A DNA stretch of 64,000 nt from Imbroritus primus (GCA_000272025.2 AKCV02000026.1:62001-126000), one strand, 5' to 3'; counted from the first letter of the stretch, positions 37,992-47,447 are shown. The notes: generated from the letters alone by a model not told the origin. Numbers and translations are program-made.

Positions 37992-39893
37992 TCACTGCCC
38001 CCGCAGGAAAAGGCGGTCGAGATCGGCGAGCGGCAGTTGCACCCACGTGGGGCGGCCATGATTGCACTGATCGGCGCGTTCGGTGGCTTCCATCTGGCGC
38101 AGCAGGGCGTTCATTTCCTCAAGCGTCAGCTTGCGGTTGGCGCGTACGGCGCTATGGCAGGCCAGTGTCGCCAGCAGTTCATTGCGGCGTTCGGCCAGCA
38201 CGCGTGAGCCGCCGTAGGCATGCAGGTCGCGCAGCACGTCGCGCGCCAGCGCTTCCACGTCGGCGTCTTGCAGCAGCGCCGGCACGGCGCGCACGGCGAG
38301 TACGGTGGGCGAGACTGCGGCAATGTCGAAGCCGAGCAACGTCAGCGTTTCGCGGTGTTCTTCCGCCGTGCCGGTTTCCACCGGGCTGGCGGGGAACGTG
38401 AGCGGAATCAGCAGCGGCTGGACGGTGAGGTCCCGCGCATCGAGCGCGTGCTTGATCTGCTCGTAGAGAATCCGTTCGTGGGCCGCGTGCATGTCGACGA
38501 GCACCAGACCGCGCGCGTTCTGCGCCAGCACATAGATGCCATGCAGCTGCGCCAGGGCGAAGCCGAGCGGGTGCGCTTCACCAGTCATGGCAGCGTTCTG
38601 CGGGAGGGTGGCCTCGAAGGCTGCCGGCGGCGTGTCCGCCATCGGTGACATGCCCGGTTGCGTCGGCAGGGATGACGACGGCATGGCCACCGGCGCATCG
38701 AGCCACGCCGGCCGACTCGTCGCCGGCAGCGGATCGCCGCGCATCATCGCCAGGTATTCCTGGCGGGGCTGGGCGATGCCGAGGCTGGTTTGGCGCGCGG
38801 CATCGCTGCGGATCCAGGTGAGCGCATCCGAGGGCGGCAGCACCGGCGCGGGCGTGGTCCGCAGGCTGTCGCCCTGTTCACCTGCCTGCTTGGCGAGCAC
38901 GCGCTGCACGGCGTGGTACACCAGTTGGTGGATGGCGCGCGATTCGCGGAAGCGCACTTCGATCTTGGAGGGATGGACGTTCACATCCACCGCTTCGGGC
39001 GGCAGGTCGAGGCACAGGACATAGGCCGGGAAGCGATCACCGTGCAAGACATCCTGGTAGGCGCTGCGCACGGCATGCGTGAGCAGCTTGTCGCGCACGA
39101 AGCGGCCGTTCACGAAGAAATACTGCTGGTCTGGCCGCCCGCGCGAGGCAGTGGGCAGGCCGACGAATCCATAGAGGTGGACGGTATCGGCGCTTTCGTC
39201 GAGTGGCAGGCGCGCCTGCGCGAAGTCGTTGCCGAGTACCTGGGCCGTGCGAACCGCGGCATCGCTGGCGTTCCAGTGCTCGAGCGGCTTGCCATTGTGG
39301 TGCACCGAGATGGCAATGTCGGGCCGTGCCAGCGCCACGCGACGGATCATGTCGAGGCAGTGGCCAAGCTCGGTCTGTTCGGTCTTGAGAAATTTGCGGC
39401 GCGCCGGTGTATTGAAGTACAGATGCTGCACGTCCACCGTGGTACCGGCACCGCCTGCAGCCGGCTGCATGGCGCCGTTGTCGGCGTCGATCTGCGTGGC
39501 ATGCGCGGCGTCTGCGGTGCGGCTGGTGAGCGTCAGGCGCGAGACCGAGGCGATCGAGGCCAGCGCCTCGCCGCGAAAACCGAGCGTCAGCACCGACTCC
39601 AGCTCGCCGAGCGTGGCGATCTTGCTGGTGGCATGGCGCATCAGCGCGAACGGTAGTTCGTCGGCCGGGATGCCGCCGCCGTTGTCGGCGATCAGGATGC
39701 GCCGCACGCCGCCTTCTTCGAGGCGTACCTGCAGTTGCGTTGCGCCGGAATCGACGGCGTTCTCGAGCAGTTCCTTCACCACCGAGGCGGGACGTTCCAC
39801 CACCTCGCCGGCGGCGATCTGGCTGACGAGCTGGTCCGGCAACGGCCGGATGGCGCGGCGGGAGGAAAGGGCGGAACGGGTTTCGGCGGACAT
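37992..39893 (-). CDS. mutL: DNA mismatch repair protein MutL
   Basis: A 633-residue MutL. The GHKL ATPase site is visible: [12 protein letters not shown] (E41, N45), ADNGGGI, and [12 protein letters not shown]. The C-terminal dimer domain has [12 protein letters not shown] from residue 467, the metal-binding motif of endonuclease-type MutL, with Met in place of Gln, followed by [15 protein letters not shown] and QCNHGRPTW. This fits a MutH-independent nuclease MutL. I chose the ATG at 39893; upstream residues are unlike MutL. A TATAAT lies only six bases before it, so the message may have almost no leader. miaA follows after two bases. Confidence 0.96.
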   Translation of the reverse strand: MSAETRSALSSRRAIRPLPDQLVSQIAAGEVVERPASVVKELLENAVDSGATQLQVRLEEGGVRRILIADNGGGIPADELPFALMRHATSKIATLGELESVLTLGFRGEALASIASVSRLTLTSRTADAAHATQIDADNGAMQPAAGGAGTTVDVQHLYFNTPARRKFLKTEQTELGHCLDMIRRVALARPDIAISVHHNGKPLEHWNASDAAVRTAQVLGNDFAQARLPLDESADTVHLYGFVGLPTASRGRPDQQYFFVNGRFVRDKLLTHAVRSAYQDVLHGDRFPAYVLCLDLPPEAVDVNVHPSKIEVRFRESRAIHQLVYHAVQRVLAKQAGEQGDSLRTTPAPVLPPSDALTWIRSDAARQTSLGIAQPRQEYLAMMRGDPLPATSRPAWLDAPVAMPSSSLPTQPGMSPMADTPPAAFEATLPQNAAMTGEAHPLGFALAQLHGIYVLAQNARGLVLVDMHAAHERILYEQIKHALDARDLTVQPLLIPLTFPASPVETGTAEEHRETLTLLGFDIAAVSPTVLAVRAVPALLQDADVEALARDVLRDLHAYGGSRVLAERRNELLATLACHSAVRANRKLTLEEMNALLRQMEATERADQCNHGRPTWVQLPLADLDRLFLRGQ

Positions 39894-39899
39894 CGCCGA

Positions 39900-39905
39900 A
39901 TTATA
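39900..39905 (-). promoter_or_regulatory. TATAAT box close to the mutL start
   Basis: On the reverse strand TATAAT ends six bases before the mutL ATG, with no recognisable -35 hexamer 16-18 bases upstream. If used, transcription would start at or within a base or two of the start codon. Confidence 0.35.
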
Positions 39906-40082
39906 CGGTGGTTGGCGTCTGGCAGCGGCCCGGGGAGGGCACGGCGGGTCGCTGCGGCCCGCAGCGGCTTGTGGTGATCTGCCGTGGTCAGAGCGCGGCA
40001 CGATCAGGAGGCCGGATGGCCGGGCGCGGTATCATGCCTGCCTTTGGAACACGGCGTGCGCGCCGGCCAGGACGGGAACACC

Positions 40083-40721
40083 ATGGAACACTTGACAGAA
40101 CTGCTGGGCATGCTGCTGCACCTCGACAAATCGCTGGGCGTGGTGATCGCGCAATACGGCAACTGGGTGTATGTAATTCTCGCGGCCATCGTGTTCTGCG
40201 AAACGGGATTGGTGGTACTGCCGTTCCTGCCCGGCGATTCGCTGCTGTTCATCGCCGGCGCCTTCTCGGCGGGCGGCGCGATCCATCCTGTCTTGCTGGT
40301 GGCCCTACTGGTCGCGGCGGCGGTGATCGGCAACACGGTCAACTATACGATTGGTCGCTGGACGGGCTTCAAGATCTACGAGCATCCATCGCGCTGGATC
40401 GACCGGCAGGCACTGCGCCGCACGCACGATTTCTACGAGCGCCACGGCGGCAAGATGCTGGTCGCGGCGCGCTTCATCCCGGTGGTGCGGACGTTCGCGC
40501 CCTTTGTGGCGGGCGTGTCGCAGATGGACATGCGGCGTTTCCAGCTCTTCAATATCGCCGGCGCACTGCTGTGGGTTGTTGGACTGGTGAGCCTGGGATA
40601 CTTCTTCGGTAATCTGCCGTTCGTGCGTGAACACCTGAGCACGATCGCTCTGGTGGGCGTGTGCGCGGCCGTGGGTCCGCTGCTGCTGGCAGGCCTCTGG
40701 AAGCTCGTGCGGCGCGCGTGA
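40083..40721 (+). CDS. DedA family membrane protein
   Basis: A 212-residue DedA protein. The family signature FCETGLVVLPFLPGDSLLF (with the acidic membrane residues) and the later RFIPVVRTFAPFVAG are clear, with four to five hydrophobic segments. DedA proteins are thought to be proton-dependent lipid (undecaprenyl phosphate or phospholipid) flippases in the inner membrane. The ATG at 40083 begins MEHLTELLGMLLHLD, usual for YqjA/YghB-like members. It is divergent from mutL. Confidence 0.93.
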   Translation: MEHLTELLGMLLHLDKSLGVVIAQYGNWVYVILAAIVFCETGLVVLPFLPGDSLLFIAGAFSAGGAIHPVLLVALLVAAAVIGNTVNYTIGRWTGFKIYEHPSRWIDRQALRRTHDFYERHGGKMLVAARFIPVVRTFAPFVAGVSQMDMRRFQLFNIAGALLWVVGLVSLGYFFGNLPFVREHLSTIALVGVCAAVGPLLLAGLWKLVRRA

Positions 40722-40734
40722 GCGCGTATGTCAT

Positions 40735-40753
40735 GCCGGCGCGCTGCCGGCAG
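40735..40753. terminator. Hairpin between dedA and the SirB1-like gene
   Basis: TGCCGGC and GCCGGCA form a perfect 7-bp stem around a five-base loop, 14 bases after the dedA stop and between two convergent genes. There is no T run. Confidence 0.4.
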
Positions 40754-40819
40754 TGAAGGCTGGCAGGGAGGACGCCGTAGCGGGCAGGGGTCTGGCAACA
40801 GGCCGGCAACCCGCCGGTT

Positions 40820-41680
40820 TCAGCTGGTGTTGCGGCTCATCATGCGCAGCGTCGGCAGGCGCTCGCGCAGTTGTTCGGCATCGCTCGCGTCCGGACGGGC
40901 TTCGAGATAGGCTTCGAGGTCTTCGACCGCAGGCCGGAAGCATTCCAGATTGGCATACGCCAGCCCACGGTCGCGGATCTCCTCGATGGAGTTCGGCAGC
41001 AGGATGACAAGCCGCTCCTGTACGCCGAGCATACGTTGCCAGCGCGCTTCCTGCAGGTAAATGGCTTTCAGATTGCGCAGCATGCGCGCGATGATGTCGC
41101 GGTGCGAGGCCACCTGCAGGAACAGGCCCAGCGGGATGCCGTCACCGTTGTCTTCCAGGCTGCTGCGGCCCTCGTTCTCGAGAAACGGTTCGAGCATCTC
41201 CTGCAGTTCTTCCTTCGACAGCGTATGGCCGCTGAGCGGGTCGATGATCACCTCGCCCGCCGGAATCGACATGCGCAGCAGGAAGTGATTGGGAAACGCC
41301 ACGCCTTTCAGCGGCAGGCCGACCTGCTGGCCGATTTCCATGTACAGCACGGCCAGTGAGATCGGGATGCCCCGGCGCGAGCGCAGCACGGCGTTCAGGT
41401 AGGAATTGTCCGGATCGTAGTAATCGTTCGGATTCTGGCCGAACCCCAGGTCGCGGTAGAAGAACTGGTTGAGCAGGCGCAGCCGGTCGATGGCCGGCGT
41501 GCCGCCGGGAATCTGCTTGCGCAGCCGCTCGGCGAGCATGTCGATGCTGGCCAGCTCCGCCTGCAGGTCGAGGTCGGGGTACGCATCCAGCGCAATCGCC
41601 AGCGCGGTTTCCGTGAGCGGAATGCTGTCGTCATCCGCGACGAGGCTGGTGAAATAATCGAGAACCTTGGTACTGGGCAT
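40820..41680 (-). CDS. SirB1 family protein (transglutaminase-like core plus TPR)
   Basis: A 286-residue SirB1/UPF0162 protein. The transglutaminase-like part contains RLRLLNQFFYRDLGFGQN, then NSYLNAVLRSRRGIPISLAV and VGLPLKGVAFPNHFLLR; the C-terminal third forms TPR-like helices (RDRGLAYANLECFRPAVEDL). The biochemical role is unknown; the catalytic Cys of true transglutaminases is not obvious here (LNAVLRSRRG takes the place where it would be expected). It is preceded by a copy of the palindromic repeat. The ATG at 41680 is preferred over a TTG at 41698. Confidence 0.88.
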   Translation of the reverse strand: MPSTKVLDYFTSLVADDDSIPLTETALAIALDAYPDLDLQAELASIDMLAERLRKQIPGGTPAIDRLRLLNQFFYRDLGFGQNPNDYYDPDNSYLNAVLRSRRGIPISLAVLYMEIGQQVGLPLKGVAFPNHFLLRMSIPAGEVIIDPLSGHTLSKEELQEMLEPFLENEGRSSLEDNGDGIPLGLFLQVASHRDIIARMLRNLKAIYLQEARWQRMLGVQERLVILLPNSIEEIRDRGLAYANLECFRPAVEDLEAYLEARPDASDAEQLRERLPTLRMMSRNTS

Positions 41681-41694
41681 GCGAAAGGCGGCGT

Positions 41695-41780
41695 CCAAAT
41701 GATTCTGGCATCGTCGAGCGGCGTGCCGTACACCGTGTACGGCCTGCGCTTGCCGGGTCAGAACCGCTGCGCTTCATGCT
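41695..41780. repeat. Palindromic intergenic repeat, copy (B)
   Basis: The sequence aligns along most of its length with the element at 21806-21913: AAATGATTCTGGC, then TCGT, GCCGTAC, CCGTGTAC, CTGCG, and at the far end CCGCT-CGCTTCAT-CTG. Its centre is a perfect inverted pair, GCCGTACAC (41725-41733) and GTGTACGGC (41735-41743). It lies in the gap between murJ and the SirB1-like gene. Confidence 0.65.
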
Positions 41781-41799
41781 GCGGCTACGCTGCCATCAC

Positions 41800-43353
41800 T
41801 CAGATGGCCTTGCGCCGGAACATGGAGAACGGGAATTTCATTACCCACAGTGTACCGAAGTACACGACGGCTGACAGTGCCAGGCAACCGGCCAGCATCG
41901 CGATGCGCAGCAGCGGCTGCCCGCGCAGCGCCAGCCAGTCGATGTGTTCGGCCAGCCACAGGAGCACCCCGGCGAGGATCAGGATCGCGCCCAGCACCTG
42001 CATGGTGAATAGCCCCCAGCCCCTGGCGGGATGGTAGATGCCTTTCATGCGCAGGCCGATGAACAGCAGCAGGGCGTTGACGCATGCGCCGAAGCTGACT
42101 GACAGCGCCAGTCCGGCATGCTGGAACTGCGGCACGAACAGCAGGTTCGACAACTGCGTGACCACCAGCACCACCAGCGCGATCTTGACCGGCGTGCGGA
42201 TATCCTGGCGCGCATAAAAGCCGGGCGCGAGGATCTTGATCAGGATCAGGCCGAGCAGACCGACGCCGTAGAACACGAGCGCCTGGCGCGTCATCTCCAC
42301 ATCGAGTGCGCTGAATTTGCCGTAATGGAACAGCGTGGCGGTCAGCGGCGTGCCGAACACGAACAGACCGACGGCCGCTGGCGCGGCCAGCAGGCAGGTC
42401 AGGCGCAGGCCCCAGTCGAGCAGGCCTGAGTATTCCGCCACATTGTTTTCCGCATTGGCCTTGGACAGGCTGGGCAGCAGTACCGTGCCGAGGGCCACGC
42501 CGAGCAGCGCAGTCGGGAACTCCATCAGGCGGTCGGCGTAGGTCAGCCACGAGACGCTGCCGGCCTCGAGCCGCGAGGCGATATTGGTATTGATGATCAG
42601 GCTGATCTGCGCCACCGAGACGGCCAGGGTGGCGGGCAGCATCTGCCGCAGGATGCGGCGCACGCCCGGATTGCGCCACGCTGTGAGGAAATGGAACGAC
42701 AGGCGCGGCAGCATGCCGAGCTTGAGCAGCGCCGGCACCTGCAGGGCCAGTTGCAGGACCCCGCCGACCAGCACGGCAAAGGCCTGCGCATAAATCGGCG
42801 TATCGAGGTGCGGCGCGACGAACAACGTGGCGACGATAAAGCTGAGGTTCAGCAGTACCGGCGTGAAGGCCGGCACGGCAAATTTGCGCCACGTGTTGAG
42901 AATGCCAGAGGCCAGCGCCACCAGTGAAATGAGGCCGATGTACGGGAACATGACGCGCGTCATGAACACGGCCGACAGATAGGCATCATTTTCCTGCCCG
43001 CGGAAGCCGGTGGCGACCAGGGTGACGATGAGCGGCGCGGCGATCACGCCGAGCAGCGAGACGGCCACCAGTACCCAGGCCATCACTACCGTTACGGCGT
43101 CGATCAGCTCGCGCGCCGCCGGTTCGCCGTGGCGGTTACGGTACTCGCCCAGGATCGGCACGAAGGCCTGAGAGAACGCGCCTTCGGCGAACAGCCGGCG
43201 CAGCAGGTTCGGAATGCGGAAGGCGACATTGAAGGCGTCGGTGAATTCCGAGGCGCCGAACGCCCGGGCGATCAGCGTTTCGCGGATCAGGCCGGTGATG
43301 CGCGAGAGCATCGTCAGGCTGCTGATCGTGGCGACGGCTTTGAGTAGATTCAC
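41800..43353 (-). CDS. murJ: Lipid II flippase MurJ
   Basis: A 517-residue MOP-superfamily protein with about 14 membrane helices, moving lipid II across the inner membrane for cell-wall synthesis. The N-terminus has SRITGLIRETLIARAFGAS and FRIPNLLRRLFAEGAFSQAFVP, with the basic residues of the central cavity; later LPSLSKANAENNVAEY and FYARQDIRTPVKIALVV are family segments. It is divergent from rpsT, a usual pairing in betaproteobacteria (murJ-rpsT). Confidence 0.96.
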   Translation of the reverse strand: MNLLKAVATISSLTMLSRITGLIRETLIARAFGASEFTDAFNVAFRIPNLLRRLFAEGAFSQAFVPILGEYRNRHGEPAARELIDAVTVVMAWVLVAVSLLGVIAAPLIVTLVATGFRGQENDAYLSAVFMTRVMFPYIGLISLVALASGILNTWRKFAVPAFTPVLLNLSFIVATLFVAPHLDTPIYAQAFAVLVGGVLQLALQVPALLKLGMLPRLSFHFLTAWRNPGVRRILRQMLPATLAVSVAQISLIINTNIASRLEAGSVSWLTYADRLMEFPTALLGVALGTVLLPSLSKANAENNVAEYSGLLDWGLRLTCLLAAPAAVGLFVFGTPLTATLFHYGKFSALDVEMTRQALVFYGVGLLGLILIKILAPGFYARQDIRTPVKIALVVLVVTQLSNLLFVPQFQHAGLALSVSFGACVNALLLFIGLRMKGIYHPARGWGLFTMQVLGAILILAGVLLWLAEHIDWLALRGQPLLRIAMLAGCLALSAVVYFGTLWVMKFPFSMFRRKAI

Positions 43354-43481
43354 AGTAGCGGGAGGCCTGTCGGCGGATGGGCGAGGCCAACATGCGGCGT
43401 GGGCGCCACAGGGTTGGGCGGGTCAGTGTTGGGCGTATTATACGGATTCCACTTGCTTTGCCGCCGCGCCCGTCAACGGGT

Positions 43482-43511
43482 TTGCGTTCAGTGCGAAAAA
43501 CGTCGTATAAT
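43482..43511 (+). promoter_or_regulatory. Promoter of rpsT
   Basis: TTGCGT at 43482-43487 and TATAAT at 43506-43511, with an 18-base spacer. Transcription would start near 43518, about 90 bases before the rpsT start. Confidence 0.65.
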
Positions 43512-43606
43512 TGCCGATTCTAGGAATTCTTGCGCTCCGGCTTTGTTGATCAAACGTGATCAGGCGGTGAGCGACAGTCACCGAATTTAGCGAATTAGGA
43601 ACAAAA

Positions 43607-43879
43607 ATGGCCAATACCGCACAAGCCCGCAAGCGCGCCCGCCAGGCAGTTCAGCAGAACCTGCACAACTCCAGCCTGCGCTCGCGTCTGCGTACCGCTG
43701 TGAAGAGCGTGCGCAAGGCAATCGATGCCGGCGACAAGGCGGCTGCCGCTGCTGTGTTCAAGGATGCACAAGGCACCATCGACAGCATCGCCGACAAGAA
43801 AATCATCCACAAGAACAAGGCTGCCCGTCACAAGGCTCGCCTGAGCGCCGCCATCAAGAGCATGGCCGCCGCCGCTTAA
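43607..43879 (+). CDS. rpsT: 30S ribosomal protein S20
   Basis: A 90-residue basic protein beginning [18 protein letters not shown] and ending in the Ala-rich AIKSMAAAA, the usual S20. It binds 16S rRNA early in 30S assembly. It is preceded by a good sigma-70 promoter and followed by a strong two-way terminator shared with the convergent DUF3579 gene. Confidence 0.98.
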   Translation: MANTAQARKRARQAVQQNLHNSSLRSRLRTAVKSVRKAIDAGDKAAAAAVFKDAQGTIDSIADKKIIHKNKAARHKARLSAAIKSMAAAA

Positions 43880-43937
43880 GCGGTCAGGCAGGCGCAGCGG
43901 ATCTCCGCTGTTCGGCTCCCGCACTGCCGGGAGTATG

Positions 43938-43962
43938 AAAAACCCGCCATTGGCGGGTTTTT
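43938..43962. terminator. Two-way terminator between rpsT and the DUF3579 gene
   Basis: AAAAACCCGCCA pairs with TGGCGGGTTTTT around the centre at 43950; it has a T run on both strands and lies between two convergent stops. Confidence 0.9.
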
Positions 43963-44062
43963 GTCGTCTCTCTCACCGGCGTTGCCCCGGCAAGGCTGCC
44001 AGCGGCAATGGTCTGCTGCGCAGGCGGCGGGTTGTCCGGTGTTTTCGGCCGTGCCGGGCGGC

Positions 44063-44365
44063 TCAGTCAGGCATCGAGCACGCTTCCACCAGCTGCAGAT
44101 CGTTGTCGCGCGCAAAGTTGAGCACGAAGTCGAGCGCTTTCGGCTCGATGTCGCGCAGGCGTACATCTACCACCACGCATTTCACCCCCCCAGACATCAC
44201 CGGGCGCACATACGGCGAAAACGTAAAACGCGGGTCTCCGGTATCTTCCGGCGGCCGGAACTGCGACATGACGCCGCACAGGCGTTCGGCCCAGTCGCTA
44301 GGGCGAAACGGTTTGCCGGCCTTGGTAACGCCTTGGATGAAATACTCGCGCGGTGAGGGTGTCAT
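44063..44365 (-). CDS. DUF3579 family protein
   Basis: A 100-residue acidic protein of the betaproteobacterial DUF3579 family. It starts EYFIQGVTKAGKPFRPSDWA and has CGVMSQF, then VKCVVVDVRLRDIEPKALDF. The function is unknown. It regularly lies between rpsT and argF, as here. A TATAAT box on the reverse strand at 44519-44524 with a 12-bp palindrome just before it may be its promoter. Confidence 0.85.
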   Translation of the reverse strand: MTPSPREYFIQGVTKAGKPFRPSDWAERLCGVMSQFRPPEDTGDPRFTFSPYVRPVMSGGVKCVVVDVRLRDIEPKALDFVLNFARDNDLQLVEACSMPD

Positions 44366-45006
44366 ATCGGCTCTGATGTGCGGGTTCGCTCATCCACCGG
44401 CCCGCTGCGCGGTGACGCAACGGACGCGGGTGGCCGGCGATGGAGGCTGGCGCAGGGCGCCGGCCCGCCTGCCCGGCGTTGCGCAGGGGTACACGCAGCC
44501 ACCGGAAAGTCGGCAAGTATTATATCTTATATAAGACTTGATGCTGCTCCCCGAGGGGGTAGCCGGAGAGGTACGACGGTCGGTGAAGCTGGGGTTGGAG
44601 CGGTCTTCCAAGCGTGATACCTCCGTGTGACAGGGCGATGTGTATCAGGTGTCCGGGCATGGGGCCTGATCGTACGCCTGGGTGCCCGGATGGCATGGAG
44701 CCCCGTCAGCATCCCGCACTGGGAATGCCGATTGCAAGCGCTGTCTGCGCGTGACCGCGCGACGCGGTATGGCCAGCAACCCCGCGGGTGATGCAAGCCT
44801 TACCTGTGATTTGGCTTGTCGCTGTCGGGTGTGCGTATGCCATCTTCCCGGGGCGGCATCGGTGCGCGGAATGACGCGCGTGCTTGCCGGCGCACCCCAA
44901 GCCTCGCCATTCTTGCGGAAATCCCTTATGATTCAAGACTTAATCAATCCAAGGCGGCTCAGCCCAGGCTTCGGTCCATGGGCCACACGGCCGCCTGTTT
45001 CGTTTT
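44366..45006. other. 641-base gap between the DUF3579 gene and argF
   Basis: I see no convincing coding frame on either strand; the short frames lack ribosome sites and family likeness. It holds the AT-rich palindrome and TATAAT box near 44519-44536, so it is a double control region for DUF3579 (reverse) and argF (forward). The argF promoter is not clear; TTATGAT near 44935 is a possible -10. Confidence 0.6.
44519..44536 (-). promoter_or_regulatory. TATAAT box with 12-bp palindrome, likely DUF3579 promoter
   Basis: On the reverse strand TATAAT (44524-44519) follows directly after the perfect palindrome TCTTATATAAGA (44525-44536), which would fall in the spacer of a promoter. No good -35 hexamer is visible, which is common for activator-dependent promoters. 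Confidence 0.45.
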
Positions 45007-45930
45007 ATGTCGCAAGCACCCATCAAGCACTATCTGAAGTTTGACGATCTGACGCGCGACGAAGTGGTCTATGTGCTCGAGCGCGCGGGCATTCTCAAAG
45101 CCAAGTTCAAGAACTACGAGAAATGGCACCCGCTGCATGACCGCACGCTGGCCATGATCTTCGAGAAGAGCTCCACGCGTACGCGACTGTCGTTCGAAGC
45201 AGGCGTGCACCAGCTGGGCGGCCACGCCGTGTTTCTGAACACGCGCGATTCGCAGCTCGGTCGCGGTGAGCCGATCGAGGACTCGGCGGAAGTGATTTCG
45301 CGCATGGTGGACATCATCATGATCCGCACCTTCGGCCAGGACATCATCGAGCGCTTCGCCAAACATTCGCGCGTGCCGGTGATCAACGGATTGACCAACG
45401 AATACCATCCGTGCCAGGTGCTGGCCGACATCTTCACCTACATCGAGCATCGCGGCCCCATCGCCGGCAAGATCGTGGCGTGGATCGGCGATGCCAACAA
45501 CATGTCGTACACCTGGATCCAGGCGGCCGAGAGCCTCGGCTTCACCTTCCATTTTTCCGCACCGGTCGGGTACCAGCTTGATCCGGCCATGGTCTCGCCG
45601 TCGGCGCAGCCGTATGTGAAAGTGTTCGAAGATCCAATGCAGGCTGCTGCCGGCGCGCATCTGGTGACCACCGACGTGTGGACGAGCATGGGCTTCGAGG
45701 CCGAGAACGAAGCCCGCCTGCGGGCCTTCAAGAACTGGATGGTGACCACCGACATGATGGCGCTGGCCGATCCGCAGGCCCTGTTCATGCATTGCCTGCC
45801 CGCGCATCGCGGCGAGGAAGTCCAGGCCGAAGTGATCGACGGCCCGCAAAGCGTGGTGTGGGACGAGGCGGAGAACCGCCTGCATGTGCAGAAGGCATTG
45901 ATGGAATACCTGCTCTGCGGCCGTTTCTGA
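45007..45930 (+). CDS. argF: Ornithine carbamoyltransferase
   Basis: A 307-residue anabolic OTCase, making citrulline from ornithine and carbamoyl phosphate. The carbamoyl-phosphate site is [13 protein letters not shown], followed by EYHPCQVLADI, and the ornithine loop HCLPAHRGEEV near the end. The N-terminus LKFDDLTRDEV is usual. argG lies 135 bases downstream, giving the last two steps before arginine formation by ArgH. Confidence 0.98.
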   Translation: MSQAPIKHYLKFDDLTRDEVVYVLERAGILKAKFKNYEKWHPLHDRTLAMIFEKSSTRTRLSFEAGVHQLGGHAVFLNTRDSQLGRGEPIEDSAEVISRMVDIIMIRTFGQDIIERFAKHSRVPVINGLTNEYHPCQVLADIFTYIEHRGPIAGKIVAWIGDANNMSYTWIQAAESLGFTFHFSAPVGYQLDPAMVSPSAQPYVKVFEDPMQAAAGAHLVTTDVWTSMGFEAENEARLRAFKNWMVTTDMMALADPQALFMHCLPAHRGEEVQAEVIDGPQSVVWDEAENRLHVQKALMEYLLCGRF

Positions 45931-46003
45931 GCTGCACCGGGTCCCTGCACTGTCCGGGCCTGCCTGATCGGCCTGCAATCGTGGCAAAATACGGGTTTCC
46001 CCG

Positions 46004-46039
46004 GGATTTGCGGGCTTGAGGTTCAGGTCCCGCAAATCC
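46004..46039 (+). promoter_or_regulatory. Hairpin in the argG leader
   Basis: GGATTTGCGGG (46004-46014) and CCCGCAAATCC (46029-46039) are a perfect 11-bp inverted repeat with a 14-base loop, 26 bases before the argG start. It has no T run, so it is more likely a leader element or operator than a terminator of argF. Confidence 0.5.
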
Positions 46040-46065
46040 AGAATCTACGCGCAATCGAGTTCACC

Positions 46066-47292
46066 ATGAGCGATATCAAGAAAGTCGTGCTCGCCTATTC
46101 CGGCGGCCTGGACACTTCAGTGATCCTGAAGTGGCTGCAAGATACCTACCACTGCGAAGTCGTTACCTTCACCGCGGATATCGGCCAGGGTGAAGAGCTC
46201 GAGCCCGCACGCCAGAAAGCGCTCAAGTTTGGCATCAAGCCGGAAAACATCTTCATCGATGACTTGCGCGAAGAGTTCGTGCGTGACTTCGTCTTTCCGA
46301 TGTTCCGCGCCAATACCGTCTACGAAGGCGAATACCTTCTCGGCACGTCGATCGCCCGTCCGCTGATCGCCAAGCGCCAGATCGAAATCCTGCGCAGCAC
46401 CAATGCCGATGCAGTGTCGCACGGCGCGACCGGCAAGGGTAACGATCAGGTGCGTTTCGAACTCGGTTACTACGGTCTCGAGCCGGGCGTGAAGGTCATC
46501 GCCCCGTGGCGCGAGTGGGACCTGCTGTCGCGCGAGAAGCTGCTGGCCTACGCCGAGAAGGCCGGCATCGAAATCGACATGAAGCACAAGAAGGGCGGCG
46601 CGCCGTACTCGATGGACGCCAACCTGCTGCACATCTCCTACGAAGGCCGCCACCTCGAGGACCCGAAAGCGGAAGCCGAAGAAGACATGTGGCGCTGGAC
46701 GGTATCGCCGGAAGCGGCGCCGGATGCCGCCGAATACCTCGACATCGAATACGAGAAGGGCGACATCGTAGCCTTGAACGGCAAGCGCATGTCGCCTGCC
46801 GAAGTGCTGACCGAGCTGAACCGCCTGGGCGGCAAGCATGGCATCGGCCGCCTCGACCTGGTTGAAAACCGCTATGTCGGCATGAAGAGCCGCGGCTGCT
46901 ACGAAACCCCGGGCGGCACCATCATGCTCAAGGGTCACCGCGCCATCGAATCGATCACGCTCGACCGTGAAGTCGCCCACCTCAAGGACGACCTCATGCC
47001 ACGCTACGCCAGCCTGATCTATAACGGCTACTGGTGGAGCCCGGAGCGCCGCGCGCTGCAGGTCCTGATCGACCACACCCAGGCCAACGTCAACGGCTGG
47101 GTGCGCGTGAAGCTGTACAAGGGCAACGTCATCGTCGTAGCGCGCGATTCGAAGGACACGCTGTTCGACCAGACCATCGCGACGTTCGACGACGATGGCG
47201 GTGCGTACAACCAGGCGGATGCGGGCGGGTTCATCAAGCTGAATGCGCTCCGCATGCGGATTCAAGAAAATGCTAGACGCAAACGCGGCTAG
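46066..47292 (+). CDS. argG: Argininosuccinate synthase
   Basis: A 408-residue argininosuccinate synthase, joining citrulline and aspartate with ATP. The P-loop [17 protein letters not shown], the citrulline and aspartate segments [14 protein letters not shown] and APWREWDL, and YEGRHLEDP are all present. Length matches the 400-residue type I enzyme. It follows argF with a leader that contains a long hairpin and is followed by a structured 135-base stretch ending in a terminator. Confidence 0.98.
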   Translation: MSDIKKVVLAYSGGLDTSVILKWLQDTYHCEVVTFTADIGQGEELEPARQKALKFGIKPENIFIDDLREEFVRDFVFPMFRANTVYEGEYLLGTSIARPLIAKRQIEILRSTNADAVSHGATGKGNDQVRFELGYYGLEPGVKVIAPWREWDLLSREKLLAYAEKAGIEIDMKHKKGGAPYSMDANLLHISYEGRHLEDPKAEAEEDMWRWTVSPEAAPDAAEYLDIEYEKGDIVALNGKRMSPAEVLTELNRLGGKHGIGRLDLVENRYVGMKSRGCYETPGGTIMLKGHRAIESITLDREVAHLKDDLMPRYASLIYNGYWWSPERRALQVLIDHTQANVNGWVRVKLYKGNVIVVARDSKDTLFDQTIATFDDDGGAYNQADAGGFIKLNALRMRIQENARRKRG

Positions 47293-47430
47293 CATTTCGG
47301 TGCAGGCTAACTTTGCGCAGCAAAGTTAAGTGCCGCAGGCACGGCCGGAGCCACAATGCGTGTCGCAAGCGTGGCTGAGGTTCTGCAGCATAACCATTGA
47401 CACAAGGCTCCCACGCGGAGCCTTGTTTTT
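47271..47430 (+). ncRNA. Chain of hairpins ending in a terminator after argG (possible small RNA)
   Basis: Six inverted pairs follow one another: TGCTAG/CTAGCA (47271-47294), TAACTTTGC/GCAAAGTTA with loop GCA (47308-47328), GTGCC/GGCAC with loop GCA (47330-47342), AGCCAC/GTGGCT enclosing TGCG/CGCA (47349-47376), GGTT/AACC (47379-47395) and the terminator CAAGGCTCC/GGAGCCTTG followed by a T run (47403-47430). The first overlaps the argG stop. Such a run is more than a simple terminator needs. It could be the stable 3' end of the argG message or an RNA made from it. Confidence 0.4.
47403..47430 (+). terminator. Terminator of argG
   Basis: Perfect 9-bp stem CAAGGCTCC with GGAGCCTTG around a five-base loop and followed by GTTTTT; it ends just 18 bases before the ppnP start. 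Confidence 0.85.
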
Positions 47431-47447
47431 ATCCTTGGAAATACACC

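Noticed and set aside
44366-45006. Short coding frames in the gap before argF
   Set aside because: None has a ribosome site or a recognisable product and they overlap each other on both strands; control DNA is the simpler reading.
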